Shown here: positions 1 through 6,465 of the stretch, piece by piece
How positions within the stretch are numbered: position 1 is the first letter of the stretch
How the letters are laid out: each line of letters starts with the position of its first letter
Assembly: GCA_028688175.1 (NCBI GenBank)
Contig: JAQTYS010000102.1
Span: 1-9,186, forward strand
From: Methanothrix sp.
GTDB lineage: Archaea > Halobacteriota > Methanosarcinia > Methanotrichales > Methanotrichaceae
Reading direction: 5' to 3'
Length of the DNA stretch: 9,186 nucleotides
Position numbers and translations under genes: made by a program
The notes under the pieces: model-generated
What the model saw: only the letters and a program-made list of their open reading frames with translations
Database searches by the model: none
What the model was told of the DNA's origin: nothing

Positions 1-2166
1 TTCTGCAGCAACCTCTCTGCCGATGAGTCCCTGCTCACCGGCGAGTCTGTGCCCGTCAGGAAGATCTGCTCGGAAGGAAAGGCGCCCTTGGCCCAGCCGG
101 GGGGCGACGACCTGCCTTTCGTTTATTCTGCCAGCCTGATTGTACAGGGCCAGGGCGCTGCCCGGGTGGTGGCCACGGGCGCAGAGACGCAGATCGGCGA
201 GATCGGCAGGGCTCTGCAAAATGTCGAGACGGAAAAGACGCCTCTGCAAAAGGAGACCAATGCCCTGGTGCAAAAGCTGGCCCTGCTGGGGCTCTTCCTT
301 TGCGCCTCAGTGATTGTCATCTTCGGCCTGACCCGCCATGACTGGCTGCAGGGATTTTTGGCGGGCATCACCCTGGCCATGGCCGTCCTGCCAGAGGAGT
401 TTCCCGTAGTCCTGACCGTCTTTTTGGCTCTTGGGGCCTGGAGGATCTCCCAGCACCGCGTCTTAACCCGGCGCGTGCCTGCCGTGGAGACGCTGGGCGC
501 GACAACAGTGCTGTGCACCGACAAGACGGGAACCCTCACTGAGAACCGCATGACTGTGAAGAAGCTCTTCGCCTCCGGCCAGTTCTATAGCGTGGACGAA
601 CTGCCGGGCGGGCTTCCGGACGGGATTCATGAGCTGGTGGAATACAGCATTCTGGCCTCGGAGAGCGATCCCTTCGACCCTATGGAAAAGGCCTTCCTGC
701 GACTGGGCGAGGAGTACCTGAAGAAGACGCAGCACATCCACAGGGACTGGACACCGGTAAAGGAGTATTCTCTCTCCAAAAAGCTGCTGGCCATGTCCCG
801 CGTCTGGAAGGCTCCGGAAGGTGACGATTTTATCATCGCCTGCAAGGGCGCTCCGGAAGCCATAGCTGACCTCTGCCACCTCGATGATTCCGCCCGCCGG
901 AAACTGACTGGAAATATCGTATCCATGGCCCAAGAGGGCCTTCGCATCCTGGGGGTGGCTGCGGCCCGCTGCAAAGAGAGCGACCTTCCAACGGGTCAGC
1001 ATGACTTCGATTTTGTGTTCCTGGGTCTGGTGGGCCTGGCAGATCCGGTACGCTCTGGCGTTGCCGACGCCATCCAGGAATGCCGCAGCGCGGGAATAAG
1101 AGTAGTGATGATAACCGGGGATTATCCAGAAACCGCCCAGGCCATAGCCAGGCAAATAGGCTTGCGGGACCCGGAACATATTCTCACCGGCCCGGAGATG
1201 GAAAAGCTGTCCGATGCCGATCTGGGGGAGCGCATCCGAGATGTGAACATCTTTTCCCGGGTGGTGCCGGAACAGAAGCTGCGGCTGGTCAGCGCCCTGA
1301 AGGCTGGAGGAGAGGTCGTGGCCATGACCGGCGACGGCGTTAACGATGCTCCGGCTTTGAAGGCTGCCGACATCGGCATAGCCATGGGCGGCAGGGGAAC
1401 CGACGTGGCCCGTGAGGCGGCCAGCCTGGTGCTCCTGGATGATGCATTCTCTTCCATTGTAGAGGCCGTCCGTCAGGGCCGCCGGGTGTTTGACAATATC
1501 AAGAAAGCCATGGCATACATCCTGGCAATTCATGTGCCCATTGCCGGCATGTCCTTGATACCGGTTCTCCTGGGCTGGCCCCTGGTCCTCCTGCCGGTGC
1601 ATGTCGTCTTCCTGGAGCTGATCATAGACCCGGCCTGCTCCGTGGTCTTCGAGGCCGAGCCTGAAGAGGCCGACGTCATGCGGCGGCGGCCACGCGATCC
1701 GAAAAAGCCGCTTTTCTCCCGGAGAAACATTGCTCTGAGCTTTTTGCAGGGTTTCATGGTTCTAGTGATTGTGCTGGCTGTTTACGCCTTTTCCCTCTAC
1801 CGGGGGCAGGGTGTAGCAGAGGCCAGAGCCCTGACCTTTACCACACTCATTGTTGCCAATTTGGGCCTGATCCTAACCAATCGCTCCTGGTCCCGCACAA
1901 TTTTACAGACAATGAGCAGCCCCAACCAGGCCCTCTGGTGGGTGGTTGGAGGAGCGCTTTTCTTCCTGGCGGCAGTGCTCTACACACCATTCTTAAGAGA
2001 GCTGTTCGGTTTTGCCTATCTGCATGGGATAGATATCGCCATTTGTTTCATGGCAGGAATCGCCAGCATCCTCTGGTTTGAGGGGCTCAAGATCATCAAC
2101 GGAAGAAATGATGAACAAAATCACGATCAAATTATTGAAGTGAATAAGACTACGAAAATAAAATAG
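1..2166 (+). CDS. P-type (P2-like) cation-transporting ATPase, 5'-truncated by window edge
   Basis: ATP-driven cation pump of the inner membrane; the ion is not established. The frame is open from base 1 and already encodes the actuator-domain TGES motif at codons 13-16, so the GTG at 49 is not the start; roughly the first 150-200 residues (M1, M2, early A domain) are missing. In order (codons from base 1): TM3 about 93-110, TM4 with PEEFP at 131-135, phosphorylation motif DKTGT with Asp174, nucleotide-binding KGAPEA at 282-287, MITGD at 370-374, hinge GDGVNDAP at 444-451, then six further TM segments (TM5 about 504-525 to TM10 about 675-698), ending in a short polar tail. All catalytic motifs are intact. 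The ion site differs from calcium pumps: PEEFP replaces PEGLP, and TM5/TM6 have His511, Ile514, Glu539 and Asp543 where SERCA has Asn768, Glu771, Asn796 and Asp800. Family is certain; substrate (Ca2+, Mg2+, H+, other) is not. Confidence 0.95.
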   Translation, partial: FCSNLSADESLLTGESVPVRKICSEGKAPLAQPGGDDLPFVYSASLIVQGQGAARVVATGAETQIGEIGRALQNVETEKTPLQKETNALVQKLALLGLFLCASVIVIFGLTRHDWLQGFLAGITLAMAVLPEEFPVVLTVFLALGAWRISQHRVLTRRVPAVETLGATTVLCTDKTGTLTENRMTVKKLFASGQFYSVDELPGGLPDGIHELVEYSILASESDPFDPMEKAFLRLGEEYLKKTQHIHRDWTPVKEYSLSKKLLAMSRVWKAPEGDDFIIACKGAPEAIADLCHLDDSARRKLTGNIVSMAQEGLRILGVAAARCKESDLPTGQHDFDFVFLGLVGLADPVRSGVADAIQECRSAGIRVVMITGDYPETAQAIARQIGLRDPEHILTGPEMEKLSDADLGERIRDVNIFSRVVPEQKLRLVSALKAGGEVVAMTGDGVNDAPALKAADIGIAMGGRGTDVAREAASLVLLDDAFSSIVEAVRQGRRVFDNIKKAMAYILAIHVPIAGMSLIPVLLGWPLVLLPVHVVFLELIIDPACSVVFEAEPEEADVMRRRPRDPKKPLFSRRNIALSFLQGFMVLVIVLAVYAFSLYRGQGVAEARALTFTTLIVANLGLILTNRSWSRTILQTMSSPNQALWWVVGGALFFLAAVLYTPFLRELFGFAYLHGIDIAICFMAGIASILWFEGLKIINGRNDEQNHDQIIEVNKTTKIK

Positions 2167-2168
2167 TC

Positions 2169-2185
2169 AGGGGTATGAACCCCCT
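2169..2185 (-). terminator. Hairpin between convergent genes, terminator-like on the minus strand
   Basis: AGGGG and CCCCT form a 5-bp stem around a 7-base loop in the 38-bp gap between the ATPase stop and the stop of the convergent Cys-rich gene. Read on the minus strand, the stem is followed by TATTTTATTTTC, the T-rich tail expected of an archaeal terminator, although that tail lies within the ATPase 3' end. On the plus strand the following bases are A/T-rich but have no T run. The stem is short, so function is inferred. Confidence 0.35.
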
Positions 2186-2204
2186 CCGAATTATCTAAAC
2201 AAAT

Positions 2205-2516
2205 TTAAGTTTGGCAGCTGCCGTCTCTGCGAGGGCCGGATCCATCCTTGGGCCCCAGTGGATTACCATTCTGGCCGTTTCCTTTCTGGTTGCCGCTTCC
2301 ATCCTGGGCTCCAGTCAGCTTGCAGTTTTGACCCTGGCACATTCCTGCCTGACAGTTTTCTTGACTGCAGGTGCCCTGATTCTCACAGCCATTGATGCAG
2401 TTCTCATTGCTGCATCCAGCGCTCGCTGATGGGCCATTTCCATTTTGTGCCGCCAGGGCAAAACCTGCCAGCAGGCATAATGCTGCCAGCGAAACGAACA
2501 ATTTCATGTATCTCAT
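2205..2516 (-). CDS. Small secreted cysteine-rich protein (103 aa)
   Basis: Not a family I recognise. The start ATG at 2516 is chosen because a GGAGG lies 8 bases upstream and because it gives a compact signal peptide (MRYMK, then hydrophobic residues 6-22 ending ALA-A); an in-frame ATG 15 codons further upstream lacks this support. The mature part has seven Cys at 35, 40, 44, 50, 55, 60 and 65, spaced mostly as C-X4-C with Asn/Gln/Glu/Gly between, and an eighth at 101 near the C-terminus. Residues 69-100 are Gly/Asn/Gln/Pro-rich and probably unstructured. No C-terminal membrane anchor is seen, so it should be exported or cell-surface associated. The regular Cys spacing suggests disulfide bonding or metal binding; neither can be decided from sequence. 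It converges on the ATPase gene and diverges from the PGF-CTERM gene; its promoter overlaps a strong dyad. Confidence 0.72.
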   Translation of the reverse strand: MRYMKLFVSLAALCLLAGFALAAQNGNGPSASAGCSNENCINGCENQGTCSQENCQAGMCQGQNCKLTGAQDGSGNQKGNGQNGNPLGPKDGSGPRRDGSCQT

Positions 2517-2524
2517 TTTACTAA

Positions 2525-2529
2525 CCTCC
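2525..2529 (-). promoter_or_regulatory. Ribosome binding site of the Cys-rich gene
   Basis: GGAGG on the minus strand, 8 bases upstream of the ATG at 2516. It decides the start of the Cys-rich protein in favour of the signal-peptide-proximal Met rather than the upstream Met at 2561. Confidence 0.65.
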
Positions 2530-2610
2530 ACCAATGTATTCCTTACAATTCTGTTCATCATGAAGATCGGTCCAATGGAGCCGCTCTCACAAAGACTAAT
2601 CTGCCTGAAC

Positions 2611-2619
2611 GATATTTAA
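2611..2619 (-). promoter_or_regulatory. Probable TATA box of the Cys-rich gene
   Basis: On the minus strand TTAAATATC is preceded by CGTAAAGA, which resembles the purine-rich BRE of archaeal promoters. Transcription would begin about 25 bases downstream (near 2588-2593), giving a leader of roughly 75 bases. The box overlaps one arm of the dyad at 2615-2646, so a factor bound there would compete with TBP/TFB. Inferred from position and composition. Confidence 0.4.
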
Positions 2620-2646
2620 TCTTTACGGCATATGCCGAAGATTAAA
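2615..2646. promoter_or_regulatory. 32-bp interrupted dyad, candidate operator
   Basis: The arms are TTTAATCTT (2615-2623) and AAGATTAAA (2638-2646), perfect 9-base inverted repeats. Between them lie two extra bases (TA) and the perfect 12-base palindrome CGGCATATGCCG (2626-2637). It sits in the divergent intergenic region and covers the putative BRE/TATA of the minus-strand Cys-rich gene, about 110 bp upstream of the plus-strand TATA. As RNA it could fold into a 13-bp stem with a 2-base bulge and an AUAU loop. A homodimeric transcription factor site is the simplest reading; which factor is unknown. Confidence 0.5.
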
Positions 2647-2755
2647 ATAGTTCTAAATCTTCACCGACCTGGTTTTAACGTTTTATTTTCGACAATTGAC
2701 TTTATAATGGTTTCAAATTGGCTAATATTTGCTCTGCAAAAAATCATCGCCATCA

Positions 2756-2768
2756 ATAATATATATTC
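2756..2768 (+). promoter_or_regulatory. TATA-type promoter of the PGF-CTERM gene
   Basis: An A/T stretch containing ATATATATT lies about 45-55 bases before the ATG at 2811, in a setting preceded by A-rich sequence. Initiation about 25 bases downstream (near 2787) would leave a leader of about 24 bases that still contains the GGAGG site. Confidence 0.5.
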
Positions 2769-2795
2769 GCGGCACACAACATGGTGTAGAATCAC

Positions 2796-2800
2796 GGAGG
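2796..2800 (+). promoter_or_regulatory. Ribosome binding site of the PGF-CTERM gene
   Basis: GGAGG followed by ten bases and then ATG at 2811. The in-frame ATG at 2802 would be only one base away from it, too close, so 2811 is preferred. Confidence 0.65.
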
Positions 2801-2810
2801 GATGATAACT

Positions 2811-3203
2811 ATGAGAAAACTAATTCTAATGCTTTTGGTTGTATTCGCGATCAGCGGCTTATCGTTTGCCGCCGGTCCACAGGGTGTCCATGAGCCTGGA
2901 ACTGGAATTGTCAGCCCGGAAACGAAAGAATCAGCACAGGGAACCGGACAGGGCATAATGGCAGCCAACCAGGAGAACAACTCAATGACTTCGCAAGGCA
3001 TTCATGAACCCGGAACCGGTCTAGCCAATCCTGAGCTGAAAGAAGCTGCGCAAGGGTCCGGACAGGGACTGGTGGCGGCAGAGGCAAACGCTCAGAACGA
3101 ATCTGCAGCCAGCGCCCCCCAAACACAGCCGGGATTTGAAGCTGCACTTGCCATGTTTGGCATCATTGTCGCATCATTCGGGCTGCTCTACAGGAGACAT
3201 TAG
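2811..3203 (+). CDS. Small secreted repeat protein with PGF-CTERM archaeosortase signal (130 aa)
   Basis: Function unknown; location can be read from its ends. The N-terminus (MRK followed by hydrophobic residues 4-19, then AAG) is a signal peptide. The C-terminus has the tripartite form of PGF-CTERM proteins: Pro107-Gly108-Phe109, a hydrophobic helix 110-127, and a basic RRH end. In this family archaeosortase A removes the tail and the protein is lipid-anchored to the cell surface; this is family knowledge, not shown here, and no archaeosortase is in the window. The middle is two tandem copies, residues 24-61 and 62-99, built on Q-G-[VI]-H-E-P-G-T-G and A-Q-G-x-G-Q-G; 20 of the first 29 positions are identical. 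N-glycosylation sequons occur at Asn56 and Asn96. The mature protein would be only about 85 residues. It has its own promoter and a T-rich terminator, so it is probably a single-gene unit. Confidence 0.82.
   Translation: MRKLILMLLVVFAISGLSFAAGPQGVHEPGTGIVSPETKESAQGTGQGIMAANQENNSMTSQGIHEPGTGLANPELKEAAQGSGQGLVAAEANAQNESAASAPQTQPGFEAALAMFGIIVASFGLLYRRH
2880..3107 (+). repeat. Two tandem 114-bp units coding 38-residue repeats
   Basis: Unit 1 is 2880-2993 and unit 2 is 2994-3107. Conservation is at the protein level in the first 29 residues of each unit; the last nine differ. The repeat is an in-gene duplication, older than that in the gene at 6466. Confidence 0.8.
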
Positions 3204-3218
3204 TCCCGCAGCACCCAT

Positions 3219-3255
3219 TATTCTTTTTTGCTCTTTGTTTATCATCTATTTTTCC
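3219..3255 (+). terminator. T-tract terminator after the PGF-CTERM gene
   Basis: Three successive T-rich runs (TTCTTTTTTG, CTCTTTGTTT, TATTTTTCC) begin about 16 bases after the stop codon. Archaeal RNA polymerase commonly terminates at such runs without a hairpin, and none is needed here. It separates the surface-protein gene from nadE. Confidence 0.5.
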
Positions 3256-3310
3256 TGCAAAAGGAAACGAAAGAGATTAATGCCGCCCGGCCATCCATTA
3301 CTATACTTCT

Positions 3311-4945
3311 ATGAAAATAGCCCTCTTGCAGCTTAATCCCACCGTTGGAGATCTCCAGGGCAACAGCCTTCTGATCGCCCGTGCCGCCCGCCGCGCGGCA
3401 GATGTCGACTTAGCAGTTACATCTGAGCTGGCACTGCTCGGCTATCCGCCTCGCGACCTGCTCCTCAATGCGGATTTTGTAGAGCGCAGTTGGGCCGCTC
3501 TGCTTGACCTAGCTCGGGAGCTGTCCGACCTCCCGCCTATCCTGGTAGGCCTGGCGCAGCCCAATCCCTCAGAAGTAGGCCGTCCTCTCTTCAACTCAGC
3601 CGCGCTGCTCCGCCGGGGCAGGGTGGAGAGGACCTTTAAAAAGACGCTGCTTCCCACTTACGATGTATTTGACGAGGACCGCTACTTTGAGCCGGCGGCA
3701 GAGCCGCAGATCCTGAAGCTTCAAGATGCAATCCTGGGCATCTCCATCTGCGAAGATATCTGGAACGATCGCGACTTCTGGAAGCGCCGTCGCTATCGCA
3801 CCGATCCCGTACAGAAGCTGGTGGCTGAGGGAGCCCGGGCTGTGATCAACCTTTCGGCGTCTCCTTTCACAGCAGGCAAGCAAAGACACCGCGAGGCCAT
3901 GCTGTCAGACCTTGCCAAAAAGCATCGGATTCCTTTCTTCTATGTCAATCAGGTGGGAGGCAACGATGATCTGGTCTTTGATGGACGAAGCTGTGTCTTC
4001 GATGACAAGGGTTGCCTGGTGGCCCGTGCTCAGGGCTTTGAGGAGGATTTGATAATTGCTGACCTTGCCGGTGCGGCAGGGACGATCGCCAGGGATGATT
4101 TTGCACCGGAATCTGAGATCTGGCGGGCCCTTGTCCTGGGCACGCGCGACTATGTGCACAAGTGCGGTTTTTCCGGTGTCCTGCTGGGTCTTTCCGGTGG
4201 CATAGATTCAAGCATCGTAGCAGCCATAGCTGCTCAGGCCCTGGGCCCGCAAAACGTCCTGGGAGTACTCATGCCGTCTCCCTATACCAGCCAGCCGAGC
4301 GTACAGGATGCAAGCAAATTGGCGCAAAACCTGGGGATAAAGACGATTACTATGAGCATTACCGATATCATGAAGTCCTATGACCAAGAGCTTGCCGGGC
4401 CCTTCCAGGGTCAGCCGAAGAATGTGACGGAGGAGAACATCCAGGCACGCATCCGGGGCAACCTTCTCATGGCTCTATCCAACAAGTTTGGCCTGCTGCT
4501 TCTCACCACGGGAAACAAGTCAGAGCTGGCCGTGGGCTACTGTACCATCTACGGAGACATGTCCGGGGGCCTGGCTGTCATCTCCGATGTTCCCAAGACC
4601 ACCGTTTACCGGCTGGCAAAATGGCTCAATGCTAGAGGTAGTGAGATCATCCCCACGTCGGTCCTGCACAAAGCGCCCACCGCAGAGCTTCGCTTTGACC
4701 AGACCGACCAGGACAGCCTGCCCTCCTACGAAGTGCTGGATGATATCCTGGAGAAATATATCGAGCTGCATCAGTCAAAGGAGGAGCTTCTCGCCCTGGG
4801 CTATGAAGAAGCAGTGGTGGAAAAAGTTCTGCGTCTGGTAAAGAATGCCGAATTCAAGAGGAGGCAGGCTGCGCCGGGGTTGAAGGTGACGGACCGGGCC
4901 TTTGGCAGCGGCTGGAGGATGCCGGTGGCCAGTCGGGCCTGGTAA
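3311..4945 (+). CDS. nadE: Glutamine-dependent NAD+ synthetase
   Basis: Catalyses the last step of NAD+ synthesis: deamido-NAD+ + ATP + glutamine gives NAD+, AMP, PPi and glutamate, in the cytoplasm. The N-terminal nitrilase-like glutaminase domain (about 1-260) has the catalytic triad Glu39, Lys111 (in KTLLPTYDVFDE) and Cys147 (in ISICEDIW). The C-terminal synthetase domain (about 265-544) has the ATP pyrophosphatase loop SGGIDSS at 295-301, the TTGNKSE segment near 399-405, and the PTAELRFDQTDQDSLPSYE block at 456-473. The length, 544 aa, matches full two-domain enzymes; both active sites look intact. The ATG at 3311 begins directly with the conserved MKIALLQLNPTVGD; no ribosome site precedes it, so the mRNA may have a very short leader. 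Many archaea carry only the short ammonia-dependent form, so the fused enzyme may have a bacterial origin. It has no pathway partner nearby. Confidence 0.96.
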   Translation: MKIALLQLNPTVGDLQGNSLLIARAARRAADVDLAVTSELALLGYPPRDLLLNADFVERSWAALLDLARELSDLPPILVGLAQPNPSEVGRPLFNSAALLRRGRVERTFKKTLLPTYDVFDEDRYFEPAAEPQILKLQDAILGISICEDIWNDRDFWKRRRYRTDPVQKLVAEGARAVINLSASPFTAGKQRHREAMLSDLAKKHRIPFFYVNQVGGNDDLVFDGRSCVFDDKGCLVARAQGFEEDLIIADLAGAAGTIARDDFAPESEIWRALVLGTRDYVHKCGFSGVLLGLSGGIDSSIVAAIAAQALGPQNVLGVLMPSPYTSQPSVQDASKLAQNLGIKTITMSITDIMKSYDQELAGPFQGQPKNVTEENIQARIRGNLLMALSNKFGLLLLTTGNKSELAVGYCTIYGDMSGGLAVISDVPKTTVYRLAKWLNARGSEIIPTSVLHKAPTAELRFDQTDQDSLPSYEVLDDILEKYIELHQSKEELLALGYEEAVVEKVLRLVKNAEFKRRQAAPGLKVTDRAFGSGWRMPVASRAW

Positions 4946-4961
4946 CTGCAAGGCCCACAAG

Positions 4962-4968
4962 TTAAATA
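4962..4968 (+). promoter_or_regulatory. Possible TATA box of the transmembrane regulator gene
   Basis: TTAAATA, in the 49-bp gap after nadE, lies 26 bases before the ATG at 4995. No Shine-Dalgarno site precedes that ATG, so a nearly leaderless transcript starting at or just before it fits both facts. Read-through from nadE is also possible. Confidence 0.4.
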
Positions 4969-4994
4969 GATTCAGGCTAAGAAATGGTCTTGAT

Positions 4995-6215
4995 ATGAAG
5001 GGCAGCGACAAGTGGGGTGGAATGGCGCAAGGAAAAACGGCAGTTTCAATGGTTCTTGTAGCTGCCTTTCTCGTTATGTCGGCTCATGCAGAGCAATCTG
5101 ATTCATCCTTTGGGCAGAGTCTGGTTCTCAATGTCTACCTCGATAACGCCGGCAAAGCTCTGATCACGGGTTATGCCGAAGATGTTAGCGGTCTTGCTTT
5201 TCTCACGGATTCGCAATTTCGTTTCGAGAATGATTCTCATCAGCTATATGCCCTCACGGACAGATTAACGGCAAAGACAGGCGACCTCTGGACTTTGAGC
5301 TTTGATGCCAATGGCAACTTCAATGATTATCGGGTTACCTTCTATCTGCCCAGCGAGACCAGCCTGGGGGAGATTAACGCCTCGCAGGGTCTAGGATACC
5401 TGCTCTCTGCATCCAATGAGTCACTGGTGGCGGATATACAGGGATATGAGGTTTCTAACCCTCTTATCACCATCCACTATCGTCAACTCCTTGCGGCCAA
5501 CGGCAGCAGCCTGCCGCCACTTCCTCCTGCCTATCCCAGCGAAGGCGCGGCATTGGTCATGCTTCTCATTGCGGCAGCTCTTTTGATGGCGGGTTTTGGC
5601 CTTGCCGTCTTCTTGCAGAGAAAGAGGCGTGGCTCAATGGCAAGCCCAATTGCCGACCCAATCGAAAATCGGGTGGAGGAAACGATTGCTGCGAGTGTCC
5701 CATCTTCCGTCGCGCTGGATCCAGGGGCACCTTGTTCTCCTGAAGATGATGATGTTCTTCTTTCCGGGGCATCAGAAGAAATCATCGCGAATGAGACTGA
5801 CCGCATTGAGCCAACATCATCTTCTCCGATATCCAATGCAGCCCATATTCAGGCTGAGGACTCCCAGGCAGTTGTCGCCCATTCATCAGCATCCGAAAGA
5901 GATGGGGATATTGCGGATGCGAGCCATCCACCTGCAAATGGGTCCACAAAAAAGACTATTATGGTTAGCTCCGAGATGGAAGCAGTCATGCAGACGCTCA
6001 CCGCTCGAGAGCGAGTTGTGATGAGCACATTGATTGAACATGGTGGCAGAATGACTCAGGCGGATATCCGATATGAGACCGGAACGCCTAAATCGTCCTT
6101 AACCGGAATTTTGATATCGCTGGAGCGCAGAAAACTTGTAAGCAAGAAGGAATGGGGTCGAACTAATATAATCGAACTTTCTGATTGGTTTTTATCAAAA
6201 AAGGAACACTCATGA
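4995..6215 (+). CDS. Membrane-anchored one-component regulator: extracellular sensor, TM helix, cytoplasmic winged helix (406 aa)
   Basis: Probable transmembrane transcription regulator of the archaeal COG2512 type. ATG 4995 is chosen because it precedes a signal peptide or N-terminal helix (about 14-32, ending AHA) and lies 26 bases after a TATA box; ATG 5022 is an alternative, and the open frame upstream overlaps nadE. Residues 41-163 form a domain of alternating short strands with four sequons (Asn79, 128, 141, 169), so extracellular. TM helix 184-208 is followed by QRKRR, placing the C-terminus inside. Residues 212-320 are an acidic, Ser/Pro-rich linker with little predicted structure. 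Residues 326-400 are a winged helix: TARERVVMSTLIEHGGRMT, recognition region near 360-380 (TPKSSLTGILISLERRK), then a KKEWGRTNII wing. Its sensor domain is homologous to the secreted protein at 7290-7745 (51 of about 122 positions identical, by hand). DNA target and ligand are unknown. Confidence 0.85.
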   Translation: MKGSDKWGGMAQGKTAVSMVLVAAFLVMSAHAEQSDSSFGQSLVLNVYLDNAGKALITGYAEDVSGLAFLTDSQFRFENDSHQLYALTDRLTAKTGDLWTLSFDANGNFNDYRVTFYLPSETSLGEINASQGLGYLLSASNESLVADIQGYEVSNPLITIHYRQLLAANGSSLPPLPPAYPSEGAALVMLLIAAALLMAGFGLAVFLQRKRRGSMASPIADPIENRVEETIAASVPSSVALDPGAPCSPEDDDVLLSGASEEIIANETDRIEPTSSSPISNAAHIQAEDSQAVVAHSSASERDGDIADASHPPANGSTKKTIMVSSEMEAVMQTLTARERVVMSTLIEHGGRMTQADIRYETGTPKSSLTGILISLERRKLVSKKEWGRTNIIELSDWFLSKKEHS

Positions 6216-6317
6216 ACTTTCTTTCCGGTGGGTGGCAGACAAGCTATCATCATTTCGGATCGTTCGTTCGGCACTTACCTTTTCTATCGTTCCTGCATAT
6301 TGTTGATTATTAGGAAT

Positions 6318-6352
6318 TCAAGGTTTGATTGCAGAAATCCTTGATCCAATCA
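6318..6352. repeat. Two interleaved inverted repeats in the intergenic region
   Basis: TCAAGG (6318-6323) pairs with CCTTGA (6339-6344), and TGATTG (6326-6331) pairs with CAATCA (6347-6352). The two are offset by 8 bp and cannot form together. They sit 55-90 bp upstream of the TATA box at 6407, within the 250-bp gap between the regulator and the gene at 6466. They could be an operator region, but 6-base arms may occur by chance. Confidence 0.25.
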
Positions 6353-6406
6353 GTCTTTGATGGCGCTGGGGGCTTGCACCCTTCTCCATTTGCGTAATTG
6401 AAAAAT

Positions 6407-6413
6407 CTTATAA
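6407..6413 (+). promoter_or_regulatory. Probable TATA box for the 6466-7745 gene pair
   Basis: CTTATAA preceded by GAAAAAT, a good BRE/TATA arrangement, 59 bases before the ATG at 6466. Initiation near 6434-6438 would give a leader of about 30 bases. Only 32 bp separate the two downstream genes, so this promoter probably serves both. Confidence 0.5.
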
Positions 6414-6465
6414 CCAATGAATTGCGAATACCGGAAGAGCTGTTGGGTCGTTTGGCAGGCGAATC

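Noticed and set aside
463..1602. Long open frame (379 codons) on the minus strand under the ATPase gene
   Set aside because: It lies wholly antisense to codons that carry all P-type ATPase motifs, has no ribosome site or recognisable domain, and is expected by chance opposite a G/C-rich gene.
2691..2708. TTGAC followed by TATAAT, resembling a bacterial -35/-10 promoter
   Set aside because: The two elements are only a few bases apart instead of about 17, and the genome appears archaeal; the TATAAT-like part is just one of several A/T stretches.
2714..2731. CAAAT/ATTTG inverted repeat in the divergent region
   Set aside because: Five-base A/T-rich arms are expected by chance in this A/T-rich stretch.
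3136..3336. Plus-strand frame of 66 codons overlapping the end of the PGF-CTERM gene and the start of nadE
   Set aside because: It overlaps two well-supported genes and translates the T-rich terminator region into Phe/Ile/Leu; no ribosome site.
4902..4994. N-terminal extension of the transmembrane regulator starting inside nadE
   Set aside because: The extra 31 residues overlap nadE and would precede the signal peptide with unrelated sequence; ATG 4995, with a TATA box 26 bases upstream, fits better.
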